A stretch of 64,000 nt of DNA, from assembly GCF_002443255.2 (NCBI RefSeq), contig NW_019211454.1, positions 59,159,601 to 59,223,600 of the forward strand. The letters run 5' to 3'. The position numbers were made by a program, and so were the translations under genes. The notes beneath the pieces were generated by a model. That model had not been told where the DNA came from, searched no databases, and worked only from the letters and a program-made list of their open reading frames with translations. The stretch comes from Varroa destructor (Eukaryota; Arthropoda; Arachnida; Mesostigmata; Varroidae). Numbering within the stretch: position 1 is the stretch's first letter; each line of letters begins with the position of its first letter. Shown piece by piece: positions 12,601 through 22,475 of the stretch.

Positions 12601-15176
12601 GTTCGGCAAACACACGAAAAACTAACACAGTAGAGTCAGCTTATGTAGTGCTGCGGCGAGCGCAGAAGAAAAGAAATGATTAAAAAACGCTGTGCTAACA
12701 ATAGTAGCGGCAGAACACAGAAAAAAAAACAGAAATGCGATTGCCAGTCGAGGTACGACTAGAAGAGACTTAGCTAAATTGATAATTAATAACCACCTAA
12801 TCAGTACCCCCTTACCCCTTCCCCTCTTCCCCTTTTCCGGTAGTGCCCCCGTCCGATACAGATGAGAGCTTTCTCCAATGTCAGGTCAAACACACGGGAC
12901 CTCTAGGCAGCTACGGGCGACGTTAGGCGTTGCTAAGTGATGACGACGACAGGAACGACCACTACGAATGGCTGCATTGCTTCCTTCATTCTCTTGTTCA
13001 TTTTCCTGCGAATTGGTCCCATTGAGCGATGGCTTTCCGACAGCCCGCACGTCCGTTCCCAGCCATAAGCGTTGGCAACAGCGTTCGGCTGTTGATGTTC
13101 TAATGCCGGTAACATTAACAGGCACAAACGCCGAAATGTCTTCTGCTCGAGATAGCAGGTTGCTGGCAAAAAATAACCACCATATCTCGTATGCCGGCAA
13201 TTCAATTACAGAAAGAGAAAAACAAGGAGAGCAAGGGACTAGCGATACAAGATTCTAACAGAACGTCAAGGAATGGATGTTCCTTTCTAGTACGTAACAG
13301 AAAAAGAACGCCAGCGTCAATAATCGTATAGAATAATAGGTGACGTGGATGGGGGCCGGGGGTGCCGCAAGGTGAGACACTTCGTGATCAAAGGAAAGAA
13401 ACAGATGCATCCGCAGTGCTCAAAAACACTTGCTTGGAATAATTAGGCCAATCAGATTAAAACATTGAGGGGTACGAACAACGATTACGTGAATTATATA
13501 CAACACCCTGTCCAAGGAGTCAGATAAGATCGCTTTTAGGTAGGTCTGTAACAAACTTTATACATTTCGAAGGTTTTGTTGTGCTCACGAGTAAGAAAGG
13601 GTTTACTGCTGTTAATTTTGACGATGTTGCCAATAGGGTTAGGTTAGGTTCGCACGGGTCGTTGTCTCTTGTCAATGAGAGTCTGAAGTGTTTGGTGATG
13701 CTTACCTGGAAGCGGAAATTAGAAATACATTACTAGCGTATAATAGCAATTACTAAAGAATACAGAACAATTTTCGAAATTAGGCATGATACGTTAAACA
13801 AATTTTAAACATTTTTCACATTAGTGTAGAGGACTATTTTCGCGCTTCTATTACTACCAGCGTATTTCAATGCATTAAGTCGCTAGCATTCATAGTCTAC
13901 TGTTTCACTGAGACTCGCAGGTACATGTCAACCAGAACCTCTCTGTCTGTGACGACCCGTTGATCGTCACATGATACAATAGATGACAGTGCTCTGCGAT
14001 CACAATCATGCATTGGGTGGCCGCAGTATATTCGTCAGCTGCGTCGCCCGTCATCACTAACTAGCAGCTCAATGATGGCGATAGTGATAGTGATTAAATT
14101 TTGATTATTATTTTCACGCACGTAAAGTGAGAAGCCGATCTAGTTAGGGTCAGTAGTATCATTGTCAGCTTTACTACCAACTAGCACCCGTACCCCCCAC
14201 AGTTTAGAGAGCTGGCCGAACGGTGACGAGTAGCTAGATATCGTCACGTGGCACAAAGGGGCAATGGCGGCAGTACTTCTGGTAGTAACGTAGTAACAGC
14301 GGAGGCGCTACAGCGTTGCAGCTCTATACACCGGAAGGCCAGACTAGCGACGGGCCAACCAGAGCGGCTGAATGCCGCTTAAAGGCTATGCACACAAAAG
14401 TCACGGCCACCGAATCGAGTCAACTGGTGCGGAAGAAACGTTTAATATTAATTCAAAAACGATTAATTTTAGTCAGCCTTCATCGAAGGGTGGTACCAAC
14501 ATAGCTGGCGTATCGCCTAGCCGCTGGCAGCAGCATCACCTACAATTGACCACGGTTACTGCCGACGATGCCGCTGCCGTTGTAACTGCTACGATAACCG
14601 ACCGATACTCACTTTACTGCAGCTAGTACCATGGCCACCGCGTGTCTACGGTCTACCCGTTCCGCTCTGCTATTGTTGATTCATCTAGCGTGACACAGAT
14701 AGCGACACGTACACCCACATCCGCACACGCGTGTTAAGTCAATTCTATACGCAGCACACGGTTTTTATTTGACAGATAGCTGCTGCTTGGTGTTTACGCA
14801 TACGATGTGCGGCGCGTCGCGCGCCTTCAACGTTTGATATGTACACACAACAATAACAATAATAATCATACCAACGCGTTACGTGATCGGCGATGTGAAT
14901 GACAATATTAGTGCTACCGGCTTTTTGTGTAGCCAAATAACAACACCAACAGCAGTAATTAGTAAGCGAGCACCAAAGCTCGGTCGGATCAGCAGAAAGA
15001 CGAAGACTGCGGGCATCTGATATTGTAATGTAACGGACGATAAGGCGATACGTTATTCCTTTTGTTGTTACTAACGCTGCTGGTCTGCTAATGTGTGGTC
15101 TGCGGTCAGCAACTGGTTACAGGCTTTTCCCGACATAATACGTTGTCGATAGACGCCATCGTTGCCAAGCTAACAC

Positions 15177-15178
<2 letters not shown>
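9609..15178. other. Non-coding stretch
   Basis: No frame here is convincing. A poly-Val/Thr frame near 11.6-11.8 kb comes from low-complexity ACA/GCA runs. The 12.5-13.9 kb part is AT-rich and quiet. A short TTAGG-type run lies at 13635-13650. No RNA gene seen. Confidence 0.55.
13635..13650. repeat. Short TTAGG-type run
   Basis: The sequence agggttaggttaggtt holds about three units of the motif that forms telomeres in most arthropods. At 16 bp it is far too short to be a telomere and may be chance or an interstitial remnant. Confidence 0.5.

Positions 15179-15208
<30 letters not shown>
15179..15208. repeat. (AC)15 microsatellite
   Basis: Fifteen perfect AC copies following taacacgg. Frames that cross it on either strand are Thr-His or Val-Cys repeats and are not credible proteins. 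Confidence 0.97.
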
Positions 15209-15212
<4 letters not shown>

Positions 15213-15532
15213 AAGTCGAACGGCCAAACGGTAGCCAATATGATATTGTCTGGCAAGCTGTAGTAGCAAATGAACCGGATACCAAACCCATACGTAAAAG
15301 ATTTTCTTCATTATACCCTTTGCCAGCTTCTACCATCGTTCGCATTGAAATCGCTTGATACAACGCTGTCGGCACTATATCTGTACATCGAATCGATACG
15401 TACGTAATAACACCTTCTCCATAGAATGGTCGAGTAAGAAATACGTGGCCCTTCCTGCAAGGCCACAGACCGGCTGTATGTGCATGCTTTCATTCATGTG
15501 CAACTGCTCACAAACACTCGTTACGTCATCAT

Positions 15533-15560
15533 TGTTGTTGCTGTTGTTGTTGTTATTATT
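15533..15560. repeat. GTT/ATT imperfect tract
   Basis: Imperfect tract of GTT units with GCT and ATT variants. Confidence 0.8.
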
Positions 15561-15678
15561 GCTGAAGAAAAAACAGTGAACCGTCGTTGATAAACGAAAT
15601 GAAACCGAGCGGGTGAAAGCTTTGGTTGTCCTGCTTATTCATATTAGGTGTTTTCACTGTAACTACTTCCCCTCCCCG

Positions 15679-15700
15679 TATATATATATATATATATATA
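15679..15700. repeat. (TA)11 microsatellite
   Basis: Eleven perfect TA copies between a C-rich stretch (cctccccg) and cctagg. Confidence 0.97.
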
Positions 15701-16095
15701 CCTAGGCTACAGTCGTTACCCACAGTCCCATCGATAACAGGACAGACATACAGATGCAAGTTGTTGCTTGAGACGTTAATTTTTTGCCGACAAAATATCG
15801 GCGTGCAAACTGCGTCAGCTTCGAAGAGACAGCGACAGCCATTTTGCTACTTTTGCCCGTATCCAATGTGTCTCTGTCTCCTTTCTGTTTCTTTTTACGC
15901 CCTTCGTCGCTCGTTTAGGCCGAAGAATATATGCAGAAAGAATAACAAGATGTTGCTTTTTTTTTTCCATACATTTCTGCTGTTTTGTGCTGTCACTAGC
16001 CTCGGAGGAATGATCGTGCTGGCCACAACAGCAATGGACGACAGCCAACGCCGCTTGGGGGAACCGTGTTGGTGCATGATGATGAAGCCAGTGGG

Positions 16096-16119
16096 CAGTC
16101 AGTCAGTCAGTCAGTCAGT
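16096..16119. repeat. (CAGT)6 microsatellite
   Basis: Six perfect CAGT copies. Related ACTG-type runs occur at 45938-45945 (TGACTGAC) and near 54025 (gtcagtcagtcagcc). Confidence 0.95.
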
Positions 16120-17521
16120 GTCCAAGTTATGAAGTTGGTTCTTCATCTATTTGAAGATTTTGAAGTAGATAACAGCATCGCGGCCGGCGGCAGCAGCAGC
16201 GACGGCGATGATTACGAAGACGAAGAAAGCGCAACTCCGCAGAAGTAGCGGCAACATTACACATTGCGACGTCGACATGGTCACCAGGCATGGTATTGCT
16301 GCTGATATTTGGCTAAACGAGCGGACGCCAATGGCGACAGCGATTGTAGCAATAGCAGCAACCGCAGCGAAAGAGCGACGACGGGTTAAAAGTTGGTGGT
16401 GGTCCACTCAAAGTCGGGGCGGCCCCCCGTCGAGCGGTGGTCCGTGGCGTCACTGTTCGACGTGCACCCCACCACACAGACATTCACATACACACAAGCA
16501 CACGAAGTACATTGAATCTATGCATCTGGTGCCGACGCTGCTTGCTGTTAGAGCTAAATGGCGTGTCCATGCTTAACACGCGCCACGGCTATCAGCAGTC
16601 GTCGACCAGAATAACGAAGAATTGCCAGGCGGCGACGAACAGCAGAACGGCAACGGCAATTGCAACACGCGTCGGTACATGAAAGCTGAGTCCTGCCAGC
16701 CAAACTGGCACCTATGGCCGAACAAAGCACCTATCGACTGAAACTAACATAAAAAAAGCTCAGTGCAAGATATAGACGAACCACCAATCGGACAACGACA
16801 AATACACATGATAATCAACAAAAACACGAATAGACAAATACCAACCAACCGGTCGCGTTCGGTGGTTGCAAATATGCCTGTTTACTCATAGTGATCTGTC
16901 CTTGTATTAAGCTCATGTTGCGTTTAGTGGACACGATATTGTGCTAGAATGGAACTCCAAAAATGTCTTATCGCATATCTCCTCCGTCTTGTCTGACCGC
17001 TGCAGCGAATATTTATCTATCAGACGTTAAAGGCACGGCGAACAACAGAAAAACGGAAAGAACGTGATACAGTTACGTCTGTATTACACTGTGTATGTGT
17101 GCTGGTGATTTTTCCACTATTCACTAAATAATGTAACTCTCTTGAGTCACGTTGATCTGCTTATTGAATACTTTCATCAGCCAGTGGTCTTCGCCAGTGA
17201 ATTATCGCGCTGACAACAGCACTAATAGCGAAATAATCAGCTTAAAAAAAAGTCTAGAAACTGCATCACAATTATCATGATCATAGCTCTTCACCGTGTT
17301 GTCGTTTTTTGCAATCTGTAATAAGTGATGTTTCGTCAATGCGAGATCGAATTATCATCCTCATTAAAGATCAATTCTGCCCACTGTGATTCTGACCCTG
17401 GCCGCGGTACACTTTGATGCTGTGGCCGCCGGTGCCGCAGCTGCGGCTGTTGTTGACACGCTAGTGCTCTAACTCTTATCGTTATCAGCCTCACCAACAC
17501 CACAACGGCGACTACAGCACG

Positions 17522-17560
<39 letters not shown>
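17522..17560. repeat. (GCC)13 microsatellite
   Basis: Thirteen uninterrupted GCC copies (CGG-class on the other strand). This is the longest GC-only tract in the window, and it passes into gcaacaacg at its right end. Confidence 0.97.
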
Positions 17561-17562
<2 letters not shown>

Positions 17563-17621
17563 AACAACGTTAACATGTAATTGCGTTAATAAAGCAGATA
17601 ACGAAGACTGTCGCTCCGGCC

Positions 17622-17645
17622 GCCGCTAGCGGCCCAGCGGCCGCT
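17622..17645. other. Two adjacent perfect palindromes
   Basis: GCCGCTAGCGGC at 17622-17633 and AGCGGCCGCT at 17636-17645 are both perfect self-complementary sequences two bases apart. They lie about 60 bp right of the (GCC)13 tract. They may be binding sites for a dimeric protein or just a product of GCC/CGG richness. Confidence 0.6.
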
Positions 17646-17700
17646 GCCACGAACACCACACTCGTGGTCGCTTCATGACATATGAGTAGAAGAACGAGGT

Positions 17701-19511
17701 AAGGCTATTTATCGCGATGCCGTTACCATAATAGCAGCCGCAATAATAGCGCTAGTCGTATGATATTATAGTAGTATTTATCTGCTGGAGCGACAGCAGC
17801 CCCAGCATCTCACCTCAGTGAATAAATACACACAACAACAAGAGTAGAACAGCGCTTTAGTGGACTGCTGCGGCAGTCGCAGCAACAACACGGAGGACGA
17901 CAGTAATAACGACGACGATGACGATTAAAGGGCGAGCGAGATTGGAACAACGTCGACGATAACGGCGTACGACAATATAATTCTTCACCTTCAGATCCCA
18001 TTCGATACGTACAGCGCTGCTGAAGTAGTCCTGATTAGTGCTAGAGCCTTTGCCTTAATTAACGCTTGATACAAGGCGAGTCAAACTACAACCGCGATAA
18101 GCCCATAAGCTTCAAGTCAGCTTGAGCATATGTTCCGTCAGTAAATGTTAGACACGTATAGGTTATGGCCCTTCATTAATAAGTACGCATGAATCAAAGC
18201 GAGCTACTTTGGGCCGATATGCTCGATGCGAACGTCCATGTTTCATCAGTACGTTAAAAAAACTTATTCCCTATCGTTCATTTGTCCACTTTCACTTACC
18301 CTCCATGCTTCTTTCCGTCCTACCTATTAGCTCCAGCTCAACATTGGCCGCAGAAAACGTGGAGACGACATTTACATCTCCTCGTATACCGCTACGTACG
18401 CTGCGTTGTCGGGGGACTTCGCCAATTGCCACAGCTGTTCGCCGGATAACAACAACAACAATAATAGATGTGCTCACATAAGAGCAGTTACGCCGGACAA
18501 ACCCTAACAACATAACACTCTGGCAAAGGGGTGAAGCGCGAAGGGGGTCCCATATAAATTCCATTGGTTGCGCACAACTAATCTCAAGCATTTCATGTTA
18601 TCCGCATCTCCAACGGTCCACTTTGACTGGCAGCAGCACAGAACAGAAGCAAAAAGCGCTATCACCGAAAGAGTAGCAAAATGTCGAATTTTTAAATGGG
18701 TGCAACTACGCCCAGCATGAAACGTAAAAGAGCGACTGCTTTGCAATGAGTTGTTGCCGTCCCTGGCAGAAACAGAGACGTAAGGGGCACAATAACAGTG
18801 CACGTTTTCGTTTTTGTCTTTGCCCTCTTACGCTGCTGTAGCTGATATTTTCGGCGGGTGTTGCCGTTCTCGCAATTGGCAAAGTTGCCTACTTCAGCGA
18901 CAATTACCGCTGCTACTGGCACCAGCTCAAGAGTAAACGCTGTCACCACTGCAGGAGAACTAGCATCTACGAGAGCTATGGCGGCAACTGCATTAACTAT
19001 AGTCAAAACCACTGGAATAGCAGGTCTGTTCGTTTCGGTGAAGCGACTTGCCAGCATTTAACTGTGACCGCTGCAACTTCTGACGCCAGTCACAATGGCA
19101 GTGATACAGCAAGAATTCGATTTAGGTTGCCGTTAGCATGAAAAAGTAACACCAACAATATGGACATCGATTACATAAATCGGAACGCGCGCTAGCCGCG
19201 GCCGCTTCGGCAACGGCGAAACAAAGTTCCCGGCTGATCCTCCAGCGAAAGAATAAATAACGTCCCCGTCTTGCTCGACGCAGCGACTGTAATCACAACG
19301 GAGGAGTACTTCAATCAGTGTTGCGGTAGAGCAATAGATAGAAGACGTACAGAAGCACGCAATCAAATGAAAAAAAAAAATAGGTAGGGTACTCATTTTG
19401 GAGATCGTCATGAGAATGGCGGTGCTGTTGATAACGGTGGTTACGGACCTCCATTGCCTAGTCGTGGCCCTTCTGTTCCTCTGACTTGTTTCATGATTTT
19501 TTCAATTTCAG
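17701..19511. other. Non-coding stretch
   Basis: Frames up to about 120 codons occur on both strands with no recognisable content. The minus-strand Val/Ala-rich frame at 18692-19057 mirrors GCA/ACA-rich sequence. No RNA gene seen. Confidence 0.5.
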
Positions 19512-19658
19512 CGACCCTTAGTTCGAGTTGCCGAAAGACTAACTAGGAGAGCAAAGGGAAACGATGACACGAGACAAAAACCTGAAACAGACACGAACGC
19601 GCACCGGAAGGTTGGAGCGGGCGGTCGGTCGGTCGGACGGGGCTTTGTGCTTCGTTGA
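19512..19658 (+). CDS. Candidate 3' exon, basic peptide
   Basis: A pyrimidine-rich acceptor (cttgtttcatgattttttcaatttcag in overlapping pieces, ending at 19511) is followed by 48 codons in a single open frame to TGA at 19656-19658. The other two frames stop within about 11 codons. The peptide starts RPLVRVAERLTRRAKGNDDT and ends GRGFVLR; it is basic and hydrophilic, and no family is recognised. The last part runs through a GGTC/GGAC tetranucleotide run (19617-19642). AAG|GTTGGA at about 19610 could be a weak donor. A 48-codon frame after an acceptor occurs by chance often enough that this is only a lead. Confidence 0.2.
   Translation, partial: RPLVRVAERLTRRAKGNDDTRQKPETDTNAHRKVGAGGRSVGRGFVLR
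19617..19642. repeat. GGTC/GGAC tetranucleotide run
   Basis: Imperfect run of GGTC and GGAC units, of the same class as the tracts at 3298, 38862 and 46403. Confidence 0.75.
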
Positions 19659-22105
19659 AGTGTCGCAAGCGCAAATAGTGTCTACGACACAGTTTCGCGT
19701 TAACTCGTACGATATAGACAAACACCCTGCCGATGAAGCTAATATAGCCATTTATCACCTAGCCAGCTACATCTGTGTGAGCAAATAAGAGTTTTGTGCG
19801 ACGCGTGCTCACAAGTGATTCATTGTTTTATTTCGAGACAGAGTGTCTCAATCAGTTAGAGAGCATTTTTGCTGGTCCTATTTTCATCGTACTGGGTGTT
19901 TTTTCTTTCTTTTTTTTTGTCCGTTCTTGCTAACGTGTACTAGTGAGACGGCGACTGATCGATGAATATACAAAATCTTCTGTTCTGTTGTCTACCCTTT
20001 TGTTAGGCTAGTGTGAAGGAGGAGCGTATGCACACACTATAATCCAAGCGGAAAGATTTGAAGTAAAATTGATCCCACATATTACCTTTACAGCAAATAC
20101 TTTCATTTTGACTTATATCTATGTACGTCGAACATCTTGACCAATTTCATACTTGTGGCCGACACTCAGTCCATTTCAGGTAGATGCAATCGAAGGGTTA
20201 GTTGTACAAAATGAACCAGCCTGAGTACCGCCTAAATCAGTATGGTTTTTTTTTTTATTATATTAACAGCACAGCGGATTACTGATAGCCGATGGCTCCC
20301 GCTGGAGAAAGTCCAGTCAGTTGTACTTGCCGTTGCCATCGTTGTTGCTGTTTTCGTGGAGCAGCTCGATGGTCAAAGCTATAAGCAGCCGCTATCTTAT
20401 TCCTCCTATAATATACTTGACACAATGGCGACGACATCAAACGGTCACGAACGTGGCGTAGCATGATCACACAAATTGAGCTTAACAGGAGCGACGGCAA
20501 ACGCCGAGTAAACTTGAAATCGCTACCCAAACTGCCCCTGGCAGAACGGGCTGTATAATACAAGCTCTCCGCTGCTGCTGCTACGGTTACTATTAGCCGT
20601 AGGTCGACACCGCCGCCGCAACGTCGAGCCCACTCGATCCGTGGACCGTAAATCTCCCTGGAACGCCATAATGCCGAGACCGAGAGAAAGCAAGGATGAT
20701 TGCTCGCCGACATTGGGGCAAAAACCTGCTGTGAACGGAGTAGCCAGCAACTCACTCTGTTTCGATTAACGTCTTTCCCTTTCTGCAACTCCCATTTTTT
20801 GTTATATTGTTAGTCGGTTTTCTCTTTATACGCGATACGACGCTGGCTTCTAAACGGCGCCATTCTCATCGCCATCGTATATCCGTTCCTTTCATCCTTA
20901 TTATCCGATTCGGTACAAAACGACAACTTCCGGAGACGAAGTTAGTCTTATCTCCTTTCCATGCCTTATAGTTACACGTAACTGTACGTAAAAAGATAAA
21001 CGGGACTTTTGCAAAAGAAGAGGGATTCTTCCGCGATACGTAGCCCTATATATTGGCAATTAGCAGTTTGTTTCAAATGCATGTAAATATACATGAAGCG
21101 CCGCGGCGCTGGAAGAGAAGGCCAAGCTCATTTCTAGCATGATTAACATGTTCGTGATGTTGACTTGCTGAAATCGACGATTCTTCATACTTTAGCACAT
21201 AAACTTACTTAGCGAGATGCCCAGAAAAACAAAGAAGGGCCACAACCAGTCAGAGATACACGTCCGTTCGATGTATATGCATACTATCTAACTGAACAGC
21301 TGGAAAAAAACTTGCTCCTGTAACCGTCCAACTTCCCAGCACTCGTAATTATAGTATTCAATAGGTCTCATGTGTTATATATAAAATCCCTGCCGCAGCT
21401 ATTACCCGCTTCGCAGCAATCCTTGTTATTATTGCTGTCCTAGATGACGACGATTACTGTTGGAATATCCCCGAATTCACCTCATATGCCCTCGAGAAAT
21501 AGGTGAGAGCTGGGCATCTGTAGGAATCGACTGCGACGGTGGCGAGAAGTAGGCCGGATGAATGCATACACACCCACACATCCAGTCTAAGAGAGACATA
21601 CTCCAGTCATACTGCGGCGTACTTGCCCTGCTGTTATGTACAGCAGCCCCGTCTGTCTGTACAGTGAAGCAATGAAGGTTTAATAGTGGCCCGGATGGGA
21701 AGTGAGGAAGAGGATAGCTATAACGCATGAACATTGTTACAATGTAACTTGCCTTTACGAGCAGCAAACCAACGCGGAATGATCATAATAATGATAATGC
21801 AATACGAAACGCGGCTATTGCGGGCTGTTCCGAGACTATGGCGGTGACGACCACTATACTGTATAGTGTGTACTACGAGAGCAGCAAACTTAAACGACAT
21901 TGAACATTGTTGAGAAGTGCAAGACGAAGAAAAGGATCGAGCTACCTAAATTCTGCGTCAGCCTGCCGTACCCGCAGCCGCAGGACCGGTGAAGCGCAGC
22001 ATGGTCCCGTTCAAGCTCGCCAAACTAACATTTCTTCATATAGGCCAACTCAAAGATAGCTGTGGAACTAGTAGTATCAACCCTCCTTTATTTTGCTAAT
22101 ACTAG
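19659..22105. other. Non-coding stretch
   Basis: Contains a 169-codon minus-strand frame at 20279-20788 with Arg/Ser/Leu-rich content and no recognisable motif, overlapped by shorter frames. 20.8-21.5 kb is AT-rich with nothing visible. TATATATAAAATCC near 21377 resembles a TATA box but has no supporting start site. Confidence 0.5.
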
Positions 22106-22475
22106 ATGCTCGATACACCAACAGAAGCAGCATCAGCAATGGAATCAAGTTTAGATCTCAGAAAGAGACCGGATTCGCTGGCCTGTTCGTTCGCTGGTTC
22201 GTTTGACTGCTGCTGCTGCTGCTGCTGCTGCAGCAGAGCTATGGCTGGATGGCAGCCGGGGGCCGGAGAAACAGCTCTTTATGTGCGCGCACTTTACGAC
22301 TTGGACTTGGACGAAGATTATTATGACCGCGTCCGCAGTCTCGCCTGGAGCTACCGGCCGCTGGGTTGGCCTGCCGACTATCAACTAAGCCCGCTCCAAG
22401 AAAGGTTGGGTTTTCGAGGGTCCATCACCTACAAATTCGAGCAGCAACTCTCGAAACAAAGCCGCGAGAGTTCGG
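22106..22475 (+). CDS. Best candidate coding exon, product unknown
   Basis: A 370-bp segment starts at an ATG directly after an acceptor-like run (ccctcctttattttgctaat then actag, with a branch-point-like ctaat) and ends at a donor-like GTGAGT (22476-22481). One frame is open for all 123 codons; an in-frame TAG lies immediately upstream. It reads MLDTPTEAASAMESSLDLRK, then eight Cys from (CTG)8, then MAGWQPGAGETALYVRALYD, a tyrosine/acid-rich DLDLDEDYYDRVRS, and SPLQERLGFRGSITYKFEQQ near the end. It ends in phase 1. The inner ATG at 22240, with G at +4, would leave the odd Cys run untranslated. The acidic-tyrosine segment faintly recalls the one after the RRM in hnRNP C/RALY proteins, but no RRM is visible here. 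The poly-Cys frame and the lack of a matching next exon argue against it. No function assigned. Confidence 0.3.
22207..22230. repeat. (CTG)8 microsatellite
   Basis: Eight perfect CTG copies, ending in CAGCAG so that the right end is self-complementary. It lies inside the exon candidate at 22106-22475, where it is read as TGC (Cys). Confidence 0.95.

Larger units (their letters stand above)
15209..17400. other. Microsatellite-rich non-coding stretch
   Basis: Holds GTT-, TA- and CAGT-class tracts listed separately. The 168-codon frame across 15626-16132 is held open by the TA and CAGT tracts (Tyr-Ile and Ser-Val-Gln repeats), so I do not call it. Nothing else supported. Confidence 0.6.
17401..17700. 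promoter_or_regulatory. CpG-rich segment with (GCC)13 and palindromes
   Basis: A locally GC- and CpG-rich stretch built of GCC/CGG units, containing (GCC)13 and two adjacent perfect palindromes. GC-rich triplet tracts of this kind often lie in 5' untranslated regions or promoters, but no TATA box, initiator or downstream coding start is visible. Only the composition is seen; a regulatory role is inference. Confidence 0.25.

Noticed and set aside
13635..13650. Telomere-like TTAGG run as an interstitial telomere
   Set aside because: About three units is within chance expectation; kept only as a short repeat.
15626..16132. 168-codon plus-strand frame
   Set aside because: It is kept open by the TA and CAGT tracts, giving Tyr-Ile and Ser-Val-Gln repeats, and has no other protein signature.
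22261..22320. ALYVRALYDLD in the 22.1 kb exon candidate, resembling the start of an SH3 domain
   Set aside because: The later SH3 landmarks (the WW pair, the G-IPxNYV end) are absent from the following residues.
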